From: an uncultured Alistipes sp.
GTDB lineage: Bacteria; Bacteroidota; Bacteroidia; Bacteroidales; Rikenellaceae
Reading direction: 5' to 3'
Assembly (NCBI RefSeq): GCF_949296715.1
Contig: NZ_CASFQD010000048.1
Coordinates: 20,402-84,401, forward strand
DNA length: 64,000 nucleotides
Shown: one piece after another, positions 1 through 8,218 of the stretch
How the letters are laid out: every line of letters starts with the position of its first letter
Numbering within the stretch: position 1 is the first letter of the stretch
Notes under the pieces: model-generated
Seen by the model: the letters and a program-made list of their open reading frames with translations, nothing else
What the model was told of the DNA's origin: nothing
The model's database searches: none
Made by a program: the position numbers and the translations under genes

Positions 1-315
1 GATGAGCTTGTAGCGGCGGACGTCGCGGCGCTGCTTTTCGTGCAGGAAGACATGCCGTATGCCGGCCACGCCGTTCTTCGCGACCGCAAACAGGTCGTCG
101 GGATGAATCCGCACGCCCGTATAGCCCTCCTGCGGCGTACTGAAGAGCGTCTTGTGGTAGTCCGATTCGTAGACATGCTCGCGCCGGCAGAGGTCGAAGA
201 TCGAAAGGGCGCTCCCGGCAAAGAGGGGCGACGAGGACAACAGCCCGACATGCCGTTCCAGCCGGCCGTAGTCGAGCTCCTCCCTGCAGAACTGCTGCGC
301 GGAGAGCAGCTCCAT
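1..315 (-). CDS. PAS-like/LuxR-type transcriptional regulator, 5' part only
   Basis: The first 105 codons of a gene that runs off the left edge of the window, starting at ATG 315-313. The visible part resembles the N-terminal PAS-like sensing segment of Bacteroidales LuxR-C-terminal regulators: an IFDLCRREHVY stretch near residue 38, then a histidine/aspartate-rich segment (IHPDDL). The helix-turn-helix expected at the C terminus lies outside the window, so the LuxR assignment is inferred from family resemblance only. A TAnnTTTG promoter box sits about 40 bases upstream, and the gene diverges from the exporter operon starting at 529. Confidence 0.5.
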   Translation of the reverse strand, partial: MELLSAQQFCREELDYGRLERHVGLLSSSPLFAGSALSIFDLCRREHVYESDYHKTLFSTPQEGYTGVRIHPDDLFAVAKNGVAGIRHVFLHEKQRRDVRRYKLI

Positions 316-353
316 GTATTATTTCTGAATCGCCTGCATAGGACAAGGTAATA

Positions 354-361
354 CAAATATA
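354..361 (-). promoter_or_regulatory. -7 promoter box for the leftward regulator gene
   Basis: On the minus strand this reads TATATTTG, matching the Bacteroidota -7 consensus TAnnTTTG, 38 bases upstream of the ATG at 315. No convincing -33 TTG element was identified. Confidence 0.55.
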
Positions 362-497
362 CTATTAATCTCGGAATTCACTCCACAATTCCTCACGGAA
401 TACCGACAATCCATCGCATTCGTCTGCCGCACGGGGCGGTTCGTCGACGGGATCGGGCAATTCGTCTATTAGGATTGCACGGGCGGGAGGCGCCTGC

Positions 498-505
498 TAC
501 ATTTG
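498..505 (+). promoter_or_regulatory. -7 promoter box for the TolC-MacAB operon
   Basis: TACATTTG matches the Bacteroidota TAnnTTTG box and lies 23 bases before the ATG at 529. This supports 529 over the in-frame upstream ATG at 475, which lies before the promoter. Confidence 0.55.
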
Positions 506-528
506 CACCAGCAAAACCGAGGAAACCG

Positions 529-1968
529 ATGAGGACAAAACAGATAGGATGGATCGGATGCGCCGCCTGGCTCGCATGGGGCACCGCCGCAGCACAGGAG
601 ACCGCCATCCCGCAGCAAACGGGGCTGACGCCCGTCGAGGTGACCGTGCAGGAGCCCGAAACGACGGAGCCCGCAGCCATGGCGGCATCGCCGCAGCGGC
701 AGGCGACGGACGAGCGGCCAGCCGTGAAGGGCTGGACGCTGCAGGAGTGTCTGGACTATGCGCTGGAGAACAACATCCAGCTGCAACAGAGCCGCAACGA
801 CTACCTTTCGGGCGTGGAGGATACGAAAGAGGCAAAAGCCGCACTGCTGCCGTCGCTCGCAGCCTCGACGACGCAGGCCTTCACGAACTACCCCTCGTCG
901 AACGTCTCCGACAACAACAGCTACACGGGGACCTACGGCCTCAATGCCGATCTGGTGCTCTATCAGGGCGGGAAGCTCCGCACGGCCGTCCGCCAGCAGC
1001 AGCTTCAGAACCGCATCGACGCACTGACGGTCGAGGAGGCCGAGATCGACATCCGGCTGGCCATCGTCGAGGCCTACATGCAGGCGCTCTACGCCTCCGA
1101 GGCGGTGGAGATCGCCGCCGGCACGGCCGAAGTGTCGCGGGCACAGCGCGACCGGGCCCGCGAGATGTGGCAGACGGGGTCGATCAGCAAGGTCGACTTC
1201 GCCCAGATCGAAAGCCAGCACGTGAGCGACGAATACCAGGTCGTCGTGGCCCGCACGACACTCGACAACTACAAATTGCAGCTCAAGCAGCTGCTCGAAC
1301 TCGACATAACGGACGAAATGGAACTTGCCGCGCCTGCCGCAGATGAGGATAAGGTGGTGCTGGCTCTGCCCCCAAAAACCGAAATCTACGCATCGGCACT
1401 GGATGTCATGCCCGAAATCCGACGGGGTGACCTCTCCATCGAAGCAGCAGAGCTGGAAGTCAGGCAGGCGCGCGCAGGGTTCCTTCCGTCCGTTTCCCTT
1501 ACGGCGGGCATCGGCACCGGACACATGTCGGGCGGCTCGTTCGAGAGCGGGTCGCAGGTGTGGAACCGCTTTAACGAGAACGTCGGGCTGTCGCTCAACA
1601 TCCCGATCTTCTCGAACCGCCGCAACCGCACGGCCGTGAACAAGGCGCGCATCGCCGCCACGAACAGCCGGCTCGAACGGCTCAATCTCGAAAAGACGCT
1701 GCTGCGCGAGGTCGAGACGGCCTATCTCGACGCGGTATCGGCCCAGTCGCAGTACACGGCTGCCGTCGAGAAGCGCCGCTACGCACAGGAGAGCTACGAC
1801 CTGACCGACGAGCAGTTCCGCGTCGGCATGAAGAACACGGTCGAGCTCATCACGGCGCAGAACGAACTTTCGTCGGCCCGGATGGAGGTCCTGCAGGCGA
1901 AATACGTCGCGCTGCTCAACATGGCGCTGCTCGACATCTACCGGGGCAGGCCCGTATCGGCGATCTGA
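529..1968 (+). CDS. TolC-family outer membrane efflux protein
   Basis: A 479-residue outer-membrane channel of the TolC family, predicted to form the exit duct for the MacA/MacB-type pump encoded just downstream. It starts with a signal peptide (MRTKQIGWIGCAAWLAWGTA, cleavage near AQE). The first OEP repeat contains the typical LDYALENNIQL helix and the second half repeats the long coiled-coil pattern. An in-frame ATG at 475 would add 18 residues that break the signal peptide and lies upstream of the promoter box, so 529 was chosen. It is followed after 32 bases by the adaptor gene, consistent with one operon. Confidence 0.9.
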   Translation: MRTKQIGWIGCAAWLAWGTAAAQETAIPQQTGLTPVEVTVQEPETTEPAAMAASPQRQATDERPAVKGWTLQECLDYALENNIQLQQSRNDYLSGVEDTKEAKAALLPSLAASTTQAFTNYPSSNVSDNNSYTGTYGLNADLVLYQGGKLRTAVRQQQLQNRIDALTVEEAEIDIRLAIVEAYMQALYASEAVEIAAGTAEVSRAQRDRAREMWQTGSISKVDFAQIESQHVSDEYQVVVARTTLDNYKLQLKQLLELDITDEMELAAPAADEDKVVLALPPKTEIYASALDVMPEIRRGDLSIEAAELEVRQARAGFLPSVSLTAGIGTGHMSGGSFESGSQVWNRFNENVGLSLNIPIFSNRRNRTAVNKARIAATNSRLERLNLEKTLLREVETAYLDAVSAQSQYTAAVEKRRYAQESYDLTDEQFRVGMKNTVELITAQNELSSARMEVLQAKYVALLNMALLDIYRGRPVSAI

Positions 1969-2000
1969 CACGCGAACAATCAAACGACGCATAAACAATC

Positions 2001-3188
2001 ATGAAACGAAAGAACGTGCTCATCGCGGCATACATCCTCTTTGCCGCCGTTGTGCTCTGGGTGGTGCTGCGCCCGTCGAAGCGGGAGGACATCGCACTGG
2101 AGACCGCACCCGCGGAGCGCATCGCGATCAGCAATTCGGTGACGGCGACCGGCACCGTGGAACCCGTCACCGAAGTGGAGGTCGGTACGCAGGTCTCGGG
2201 CATCATCGACCGGCTCTACGTCGACTACAACGACGTCGTGAAGGCCGGGCAGTTGATCGCCGAGATGGACAAGGTGACGCTTCAGGCCGAACTCAAGTCG
2301 TCCGAAGCCGAGCTGGCAAGCTGCAAGACCGAATACGAATACCAGTCGAAGAACTACGCCCGGACAAAAACGCTCTACGAAAAGGAGCTCGTCAGCGACC
2401 AGGAGTACGACGAAGCGCTCTACCTCTATGAGAAGGCCCGCAGCGCCTACGAGCAGTCGCAGGCGGCGATCGTCAAGGTGAAGCAGAACCTCGACTACGC
2501 GACCATCACGTCGCCCATCGACGGCGTGGTCATCAGCCGGGCCGTCGAGGAGGGTCAGACCGTGGCCGCGGGCTTCGAAACCCCGACGCTCTTCACCATC
2601 GCCAACGACCTGACGCAGATGCGTGTCATCGCCGACGTCGACGAGGCCGACATCGGGCAGGTGGCCGACGGACAGCGCGTGCAGTTCACCGTGGACGCCT
2701 ATCCCGACGACACGTTCGAGGGAACGGTCGAGCAGGTGCGGCTCGAGGCGACGACCGAATCGAGCGTCGTGACCTACGAGGTGGTCATCACGGCCTACAA
2801 CCCCGACCTGAAGCTCAAACCCGGGCTGACGGCCAACGTCACAATCTTCACGCTCGAAAAGGAGAACGCTCTCTCGGTACCGACCAAGGCGCTGCGGTTC
2901 GTTCCCGATGCCAGGCTGCTCGCCGAGATTGACCTGACCCTTGCGACGGATTCGATGCCGGCCGTTGCCGGGAAGCGCGAGGTGTGGGTCCGCAGCGGCG
3001 GAACGCTCACGCCGCGCTACGTGACGACCGGTGCGACGAGCGGCGACCGCACGGAGATTCTCGACGGCCTGACCGACGGCGAAGAGGTGGCCGTTGCCAT
3101 GACATCGACGGCCTCCGTCGAGCAGATGCCGACCGCCGAGCGCAGCCCCTTCATGCCGACGCCTCCGGGCGGCAACAAAAAGAAATAG
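2001..3188 (+). CDS. macA: MacA-like periplasmic adaptor (HlyD/RND-type membrane fusion protein)
   Basis: A 395-residue inner-membrane-anchored adaptor linking the ABC transporter to the TolC channel. An N-terminal membrane segment spans about residues 7-24. A lipoyl-like half motif (VEVGTQVSGIIDRLYVD, about 57-73) is followed by an alpha-helical hairpin rich in Glu/Lys/Tyr (about 95-160). The second lipoyl half (ITSPIDGVVISRAVEEGQ) and beta-barrel domains follow. Length and order fit MacA. The ATPase gene begins 2 bases after the stop. The substrate (macrolide, lipopeptide or other) cannot be read from the sequence. Confidence 0.88.
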   Translation: MKRKNVLIAAYILFAAVVLWVVLRPSKREDIALETAPAERIAISNSVTATGTVEPVTEVEVGTQVSGIIDRLYVDYNDVVKAGQLIAEMDKVTLQAELKSSEAELASCKTEYEYQSKNYARTKTLYEKELVSDQEYDEALYLYEKARSAYEQSQAAIVKVKQNLDYATITSPIDGVVISRAVEEGQTVAAGFETPTLFTIANDLTQMRVIADVDEADIGQVADGQRVQFTVDAYPDDTFEGTVEQVRLEATTESSVVTYEVVITAYNPDLKLKPGLTANVTIFTLEKENALSVPTKALRFVPDARLLAEIDLTLATDSMPAVAGKREVWVRSGGTLTPRYVTTGATSGDRTEILDGLTDGEEVAVAMTSTASVEQMPTAERSPFMPTPPGGNKKK

Positions 3189-3190
3189 CC

Positions 3191-3949
3191 ATGCAGACGG
3201 ACGTTCAGGCCAAAGAGGTCATCCGCCTCGAAAACATCCGGCGCGACTTCCGCGTCGGTGACGAGACGGTGCATGCGCTGCGCGGCGTGTCGTTCACGAT
3301 CCGCGAGGGGGAGTTCGTCACGATCATGGGCACGTCGGGATCGGGCAAGTCGACGCTGCTCAACACGCTCGGGTGCCTCGACACGCCGACGGCAGGGGAG
3401 TACTACCTCGACGGCATCTCCGTGCGCACGATGGACAAGAACCAGCGGGCCACGCTGCGCAACCGCAAGATCGGCTTCGTCTTCCAGAACTACAACCTGC
3501 TGCCGAAGACCACGGCCGTCGAGAACGTCGAGCTGCCGCTGATGTACAATCCGCAATGCTCGGCCGCCGAGCGGCGCGAACGGGCCGTCGAGGCGCTGAA
3601 GGCCGTGGGGCTGGGCGACCGGCTGCTGCACCGCAGCAACCAGATGTCGGGCGGACAGATGCAGCGCGTGGCCATCGCCCGGGCGCTGGTGAACGACCCG
3701 GCGGTGATCCTCGCCGACGAGGCGACGGGCAACCTCGACACGCGCACGAGCTTCGAGGTGCTCGTGCTCTTCCAGCAGCTGCACGCCGCGGGGCGCACGA
3801 TCATCTTCGTGACGCACAACCCCGAGATCGCCCAGTACAGCAGCCGCAACATCACCCTGCGCGACGGCCGCATCACGGACGACCGGCGCAACGATCACAT
3901 ATTGAGTGCGGCCGACGCGCTGGCGCGGCTGCCCAGACAGGAGGAGTAG
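3191..3949 (+). CDS. macB: MacB/LolD-type ABC transporter ATPase
   Basis: A 252-residue nucleotide-binding subunit of a type VII (MacB/LolCDE-like) ABC transporter. Visible motifs are Walker A GTSGSGKST (about 46-54), Q-loop FVFQNYNLLP, ABC signature MSGGQMQRVAIARAL, Walker B VILADEAT and the switch histidine in VTHNPE. The N-terminal MQTDVQAKEVIRL gives the natural start. Upstream in-frame codons are inside the adaptor gene in another frame. It lies 2 bases after the adaptor and 3 bases before the permease, so the subunits are almost certainly co-translated. In classic MacB the ATPase and permease are fused; here they are separate genes. Confidence 0.93.
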   Translation: MQTDVQAKEVIRLENIRRDFRVGDETVHALRGVSFTIREGEFVTIMGTSGSGKSTLLNTLGCLDTPTAGEYYLDGISVRTMDKNQRATLRNRKIGFVFQNYNLLPKTTAVENVELPLMYNPQCSAAERRERAVEALKAVGLGDRLLHRSNQMSGGQMQRVAIARALVNDPAVILADEATGNLDTRTSFEVLVLFQQLHAAGRTIIFVTHNPEIAQYSSRNITLRDGRITDDRRNDHILSAADALARLPRQEE

Positions 3950-3952
3950 ACC

Positions 3953-5173
3953 ATGAATTTCGCCAATCTTTTCAAAATCGCCGTCAAGGCGTTGAGCAAC
4001 AACAAGCTGCGGGGTTTCCTGACGATGCTGGGCATCATCATCGGCGTGGCGTCGGTCATCACGATGCTGGCCATCGGGCAGGGCTCGAAGCGCAGCATCC
4101 AGGCCGAGATCAGCGAGATGGGTTCGAACATGATCATGATCCATCCGGGCGGCGACCGGCGCGGCGGCGTGCAGTTGAGCGCCGACGACATGGAGTCGCT
4201 CAAGCTCCAGGACCTCGAGGACATCCAGACCAAGACGCGCTACGTCACCTACGTCTCGCCGGCGGTCAACAGCGCCGGACAGGCCGTCTATGGGTCGAAC
4301 AACACCCCGACGACGGTCTACGGCGTGAATCTCGACTACCTGGAGATCCGCCGCTACCGCATCGCCGACGGCGACAGTTTCTCGGAGCAGGACATCCGCA
4401 CGGCGGCCAAGGTGTGCCTCGTGGGGCAGACGGTCGTCGAGGAGCTCTTCCCCGACGGCGAGAACCCCGTGGGGCGGGTGATCCGCTTCGGGACGATCCC
4501 GTTCCGCATCGTCGGGGTGCTCGAGAGCAAGGGCTACAACAGCATGGGCATGGACCAGGACGACCTGATCATCGCCCCCTACACCACGGTGCAGAAACGC
4601 ATCCTGGCCATCACGCACCTGCAGGAGATCGTCTGCTCGGCGCTGACCGAGGCCTATACCGACCAGGCCATCGACGAGATCACGACGATCCTGCGCGAGA
4701 ACCACCGGCTCAAGCCGACGGACGAGGACGACTTCTCGATCCGCTCGCAGCAGGAGATGACCTCGATGCTCACCTCGACGACCGACATGATGACCGTGCT
4801 GCTGGCGGCCGTGGCGGGCATCTCACTGCTGGTGGGCGGCATCGGCATCATGAACATCATGTACGTCTCCGTGACGGAGCGCACGCGCGAGATCGGACTG
4901 CGCATGTCGATCGGCGCCAAGGGGCGCGACATCCTCGCACAGTTCCTCATCGAGTCGATCCTCATCAGCGTCACGGGCGGTCTGATCGGCGTCGTGCTGG
5001 GCATCGGCGCAGCCGTCGCGGTCAACATCATCGCGGCGTTCCCGATCTACATCCAGCCGTGGAGCGTCTTCCTCTCGTTCGCCGTCTGCACCCTCACGGG
5101 GGTCTTCTTCGGCTGGTATCCCGCACAGAAGGCCGCCATGCTCGACCCGATCGAGGCGATCCGCTACGAATAA
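3953..5173 (+). CDS. MacB-type ABC transporter permease (MacB_PCD + FtsX)
   Basis: A 406-residue inner-membrane subunit of the MacA/MacB-type mechanotransmission exporter. The first membrane helix, with its conserved GFLTMLGIIIGVASVI motif, spans about residues 20-45. A large periplasmic domain (about 50-270) follows, then three C-terminal FtsX helices. These include the GGIGIMNIMYVSVTERTREI hallmark near residue 300 and a C-terminal PIEAIRYE tail typical of the family. It follows the ATPase with a 3-base gap and ends the efflux part of the cluster. Confidence 0.93.
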   Translation: MNFANLFKIAVKALSNNKLRGFLTMLGIIIGVASVITMLAIGQGSKRSIQAEISEMGSNMIMIHPGGDRRGGVQLSADDMESLKLQDLEDIQTKTRYVTYVSPAVNSAGQAVYGSNNTPTTVYGVNLDYLEIRRYRIADGDSFSEQDIRTAAKVCLVGQTVVEELFPDGENPVGRVIRFGTIPFRIVGVLESKGYNSMGMDQDDLIIAPYTTVQKRILAITHLQEIVCSALTEAYTDQAIDEITTILRENHRLKPTDEDDFSIRSQQEMTSMLTSTTDMMTVLLAAVAGISLLVGGIGIMNIMYVSVTERTREIGLRMSIGAKGRDILAQFLIESILISVTGGLIGVVLGIGAAVAVNIIAAFPIYIQPWSVFLSFAVCTLTGVFFGWYPAQKAAMLDPIEAIRYE

Positions 5174-5245
5174 CCGGATTCACGGGCAGCGGAATATCGC
5201 AGGGTCACCGGGCCGGTTCCGCGCTTCAGCCCGATAAATTTTTTG

Positions 5246-5253
5246 TATCTTTG
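5246..5253 (+). promoter_or_regulatory. -7 promoter box almost abutting the histidine kinase start
   Basis: TATCTTTG fits TAnnTTTG perfectly and ends only 4 bases before the ATG at 5258. Transcription would then begin at or next to the start codon, giving a leaderless or near-leaderless mRNA. Confidence 0.5.
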
Positions 5254-5257
5254 CATT

Positions 5258-6307
5258 ATGACCGCACTGCAATCGAAATACACCGGGTGGCTCATCCACC
5301 TCACGATCTGGGCCGTGATCTTCGGCATGCCGCTCTTCGTGACCAATCCCCACCGGCCGCTGATGAGCGGCCCGGAGTACGGACGCTTCCTCGTCGTGCC
5401 CCTCTCGTTCATGGTGGTCTTCTACACGAACTACCTGCTGCTGATCGACCGCTACCTCACCTCGCGGCGCATCGGCCGGTTTCTGGGCTGGAACCTGCTG
5501 CTCATCGGCGCGGTCATGGTCGGCGTGCACCTGCTCTTCCGCCATGTGCTGCCGCCCGACTCGTTCCGTCCGCCCGTGGCGCGGCCGTGGCAGGATTCGC
5601 TGCGCTTCTTCACCGGAAACGCCCTGCTCTACATGCTGGTTGTGGGCGTGGGCGTCGCCATCCGCATGACAAGCGGCTGGTACCGTGCCGAAACGGCCCG
5701 CCGCGAACTGGAGCGCAGCCGCACCGAGGCCGAGCTGCAGAACCTCAAGAGCCAGCTGAACCCCCATTTCCTGTTCAACACGCTCAACAACATCTACTCG
5801 CTCATCCAGCTCGACAGCGAGAAGGCGCAGAGCGTGGTCCACGACTTGAGCCGTCTGCTGCGCTACGTGCTCTACGACAGCAGCCGCCCGACGGTCCCGC
5901 TGCGCGCCGAGGTGGACTTCCTGCGCGACTACATCTCGCTGATGCGCATCCGCCAGCCGCGCCACGTGCGCATCTACGTCTCGCTGCCCGAAGCGCCGTC
6001 CGATACGCCCGTCGCGCCGCTGCTCTTCATCTCGCTCGTGGAAAACGCCTTCAAGCACGGCGTGAGCAACGAGAAACCCTCCTACATCACCATCGAACTG
6101 AACGAGATCGAAGGGCAGCTGATCTGCCGCATCCGCAACAGCTGCTTTCCGAAGAACGCCGCGGACCGCAGCGGCTCGGGCATCGGGCTGAAAAACCTGC
6201 AAAAGCGCCTCGAAATGATCTATCCGGGCCGCTACACGTTCGAATACGGACAGCTGGGCGACGCGGATTACCAGGCGCTGCTCACCATCCGACTGAAAGA
6301 GCCATGA
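5258..6307 (+). CDS. LytS/YehU-type sensor histidine kinase
   Basis: A 349-residue membrane sensor kinase. Four hydrophobic helices occupy about residues 10-150 (two-helix hairpins separated by charged loops), with no large extracytoplasmic domain. The His_kinase motif LKSQLNPHFLFNTLNNIYSL (about 165-184) carries the phosphoacceptor histidine in the PHFLFN box. The HATPase_c N-box LVENAFKHGV follows near residue 262 and the G-box GSGIGLKNL near 305. It overlaps the response regulator by 4 bases (ATGA), so the pair is translationally coupled. The TTG at 5243 was rejected because it lies upstream of the promoter box. The signal is unknown; control of the adjacent exporter is plausible. Confidence 0.9.
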   Translation: MTALQSKYTGWLIHLTIWAVIFGMPLFVTNPHRPLMSGPEYGRFLVVPLSFMVVFYTNYLLLIDRYLTSRRIGRFLGWNLLLIGAVMVGVHLLFRHVLPPDSFRPPVARPWQDSLRFFTGNALLYMLVVGVGVAIRMTSGWYRAETARRELERSRTEAELQNLKSQLNPHFLFNTLNNIYSLIQLDSEKAQSVVHDLSRLLRYVLYDSSRPTVPLRAEVDFLRDYISLMRIRQPRHVRIYVSLPEAPSDTPVAPLLFISLVENAFKHGVSNEKPSYITIELNEIEGQLICRIRNSCFPKNAADRSGSGIGLKNLQKRLEMIYPGRYTFEYGQLGDADYQALLTIRLKEP

Positions 6308-7098
6308 AACTGACCTGCGCCATAATCGACGACGAGCCGCTGGCCGTCGAACTGATGGAGGGATACGTCCGCAAGACCCCCTTTCTGGAGCTGTGCGGCT
6401 CGTTCGGGAGCGGCACGGCCGCCTTCGAAACGCTGTGCGAACATCCCGTCGAGGTGCTCTTCTGCGACATCCAGATGCCGGGGCTGAACGGCATGGAACT
6501 CACGCGCATGCTCCCCGCCGAGACGCGCGTCATCTTCACCACGGCCTTCGACAGCTACGCCGTCGAGGGCTTCCGCGTGCGGGCCATCGACTACCTGCTC
6601 AAGCCGATCAGCTACAGCGACTTCCTCACGGCGGCCCGCAAGGCCCTCGAATGGTTCGAGATCAAGCGCCGCGCCGAAAGTGCCGGACAGAGCGCCGCAC
6701 CGGCTACCGCAGCTGCCGGGCCGCCCGACGGACAGACGTCCGGACCGGGCGCCTCCGGACTGCGGAGCATCTTCGTCAGGACCGAATACCGCCTGCAGCA
6801 GATTCCGCTGGACGGGATTCTCTACATCGAGGGGCTGAAGGACTACGTGAAAATCCATCTCGAAGGGGAGCCGCGCCCGGTGCTCTCGCTCATGAGCCTC
6901 AAGTCGCTCGAGGAGCAGCTGCCCGCCGACCGTTTCTTCCGCGTACACCGCTCCTACATCGTGCAGCCGGCGAAGATCCGCACCATCGAGCGCAACCGCA
7001 TCGTCTTCGGCAAGGAGTACATTCCCATCGCGGAGAGCTGCCGCCAGTCCTTCTTCGACTTTCTCTCGCGCCACGCCCTGCTGCCGCAGGGAGAGTGA
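6304..7098 (+). CDS. LytTR-family response regulator
   Basis: A 264-residue response regulator partnered with the kinase it overlaps. The receiver domain (about 1-120) has the acidic pair IIDDEP, the phosphoacceptor Asp in LFCDIQMPG, the Thr in FTTAFD and the Lys in YLLKPI. A linker of about 30 residues rich in Ala/Pro/Gly precedes the LytTR DNA-binding domain (about 155-260, with IFVRTEYRLQQIPLDGILYI and FRVHRSYIV). The gene ends 10 bases from the convergent ABC permease gene. Targets are not visible; the TolC-MacAB operon or its own promoter are reasonable guesses. Confidence 0.92.
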   Translation: MKLTCAIIDDEPLAVELMEGYVRKTPFLELCGSFGSGTAAFETLCEHPVEVLFCDIQMPGLNGMELTRMLPAETRVIFTTAFDSYAVEGFRVRAIDYLLKPISYSDFLTAARKALEWFEIKRRAESAGQSAAPATAAAGPPDGQTSGPGASGLRSIFVRTEYRLQQIPLDGILYIEGLKDYVKIHLEGEPRPVLSLMSLKSLEEQLPADRFFRVHRSYIVQPAKIRTIERNRIVFGKEYIPIAESCRQSFFDFLSRHALLPQGE

Positions 7099-7108
7099 TC
7101 CGGCGACG

Positions 7109-8218
7109 CTATTCGCGCTTGCGGTAGGTGAGGGCGGCCAGCAGGTCGGCCACAACGGCAAAAAGTCCCAATGCCAGCATATCCGCGCCGAGTTCCGGGC
7201 ACGCCGTACCCTTGAGATAGACCGCCTGCATGATCCCGATGAAGTAGCGGGGCGGCAGCAGGCGCGTGATACCCTGTGCCCATGCGGGCATCGAGGCCAC
7301 GGGGGTAATCAGGCCGCTCATCAGCACAAAGAGCATCACGATGAAGAACATGACGAACATCGCCTGCTGCATCGTCGCGGAGTAGTTGGCGACGACGACC
7401 CCGATTCCGGACATCGTAAGGACGAAGAGCACGGCCGCCAGCAGGATCGTCGCGGGAGACCCCGCGGGCACGAGCCCGTAGACGGCCCAGGCGAGCAGCA
7501 TGGCCAGCGTCAGGGCGACGAGCCCGACGATCCAGTAGGGGATGAGCTTGGCCAGCGTGAAGACATAACGGTTGACGGGCGTCACGTTGATCTGCTCGAT
7601 CGTCCCGGTCTCCTTCTCGCTGACGAGGTTGAGCGCCGGGAGAAAGCCGCACAGCAGGATGAGCAGCATGATCATCAGCGCCGGAATCATGTAATGGCGG
7701 TAGTCGAGCGTCGGGTTGTAGCGGTTTTCGACAACGACGAGCTCCGCTCCGGCTCTCCGGCCGTGCTCTCCGGCGAGTTCGGCCACGGTCTGCACGACGA
7801 CCTGCACGGCATACTGCGCCCCGAGGCTCCCCTTCAGGGCATTCACGCCGTTGGCCGTGATCCGCACGCTTTCGGGCTGTCCTGCAAGGAGCGACTCGCC
7901 GAATCCGTCCGGTACCTCGACGATGACGTCGGCGTCGCCCTTCTCCAGCATGCCGAGCGCCGCGGCATAGGTGTCGACCGTCCCGGCAAACTGGAAGGAG
8001 TCGGAGGCCCCGATCTTCGCGGCGAGCCGCCGCGAGGCGCTCGAGCGGTCGCCGTCCACGGTCACCACGCCGACCTGCCGCACGTCCATCGTCGTGACCC
8101 ACGGCGTGAGGAGCATGACCATCAGCGGGAAGCCCAGGGCGAGCTTCGGAAGAAACGCGTTCCGGAAGAACTGCCGGAACTCCTTGTCGAGCAGGATAAG
8201 CAGTGTACGCATGGTCAT
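7109..8218 (-). CDS. ABC-2 type permease (YbhR/YbhS-like), last gene of the efflux operon
   Basis: A 369-residue ABC-2 exporter permease. One N-terminal membrane helix (about 20-40) is followed by a periplasmic domain of roughly 130 residues, then five C-terminal helices with a conserved NLVSEKETGTIEQINVTPVNRY amphipathic segment (given here in part) before helix 2. The architecture fits the YbhS/YbhR family that pairs with split ATPases and an HlyD adaptor. The ATG at 8218 overlaps the stop of the preceding permease by 4 bases (ATGA), and a second ATG lies at 8212. It is paralogous to the upstream gene and they probably act as a heterodimer. Confidence 0.88.
   Translation of the reverse strand: MTMRTLLILLDKEFRQFFRNAFLPKLALGFPLMVMLLTPWVTTMDVRQVGVVTVDGDRSSASRRLAAKIGASDSFQFAGTVDTYAAALGMLEKGDADVIVEVPDGFGESLLAGQPESVRITANGVNALKGSLGAQYAVQVVVQTVAELAGEHGRRAGAELVVVENRYNPTLDYRHYMIPALMIMLLILLCGFLPALNLVSEKETGTIEQINVTPVNRYVFTLAKLIPYWIVGLVALTLAMLLAWAVYGLVPAGSPATILLAAVLFVLTMSGIGVVVANYSATMQQAMFVMFFIVMLFVLMSGLITPVASMPAWAQGITRLLPPRYFIGIMQAVYLKGTACPELGADMLALGLFAVVADLLAALTYRKRE

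Noticed and set aside
3017..4705. A 562-codon minus-strand frame opposite MacAB
   Set aside because: Shadow of the MacA/MacB genes; no recognisable domain.
3373..6303. A very long plus-strand frame leading in frame into the response regulator
   Set aside because: It is the wrong frame of the MacB ATPase, permease and kinase genes. Only the part from ATG 6304 has response-regulator similarity.
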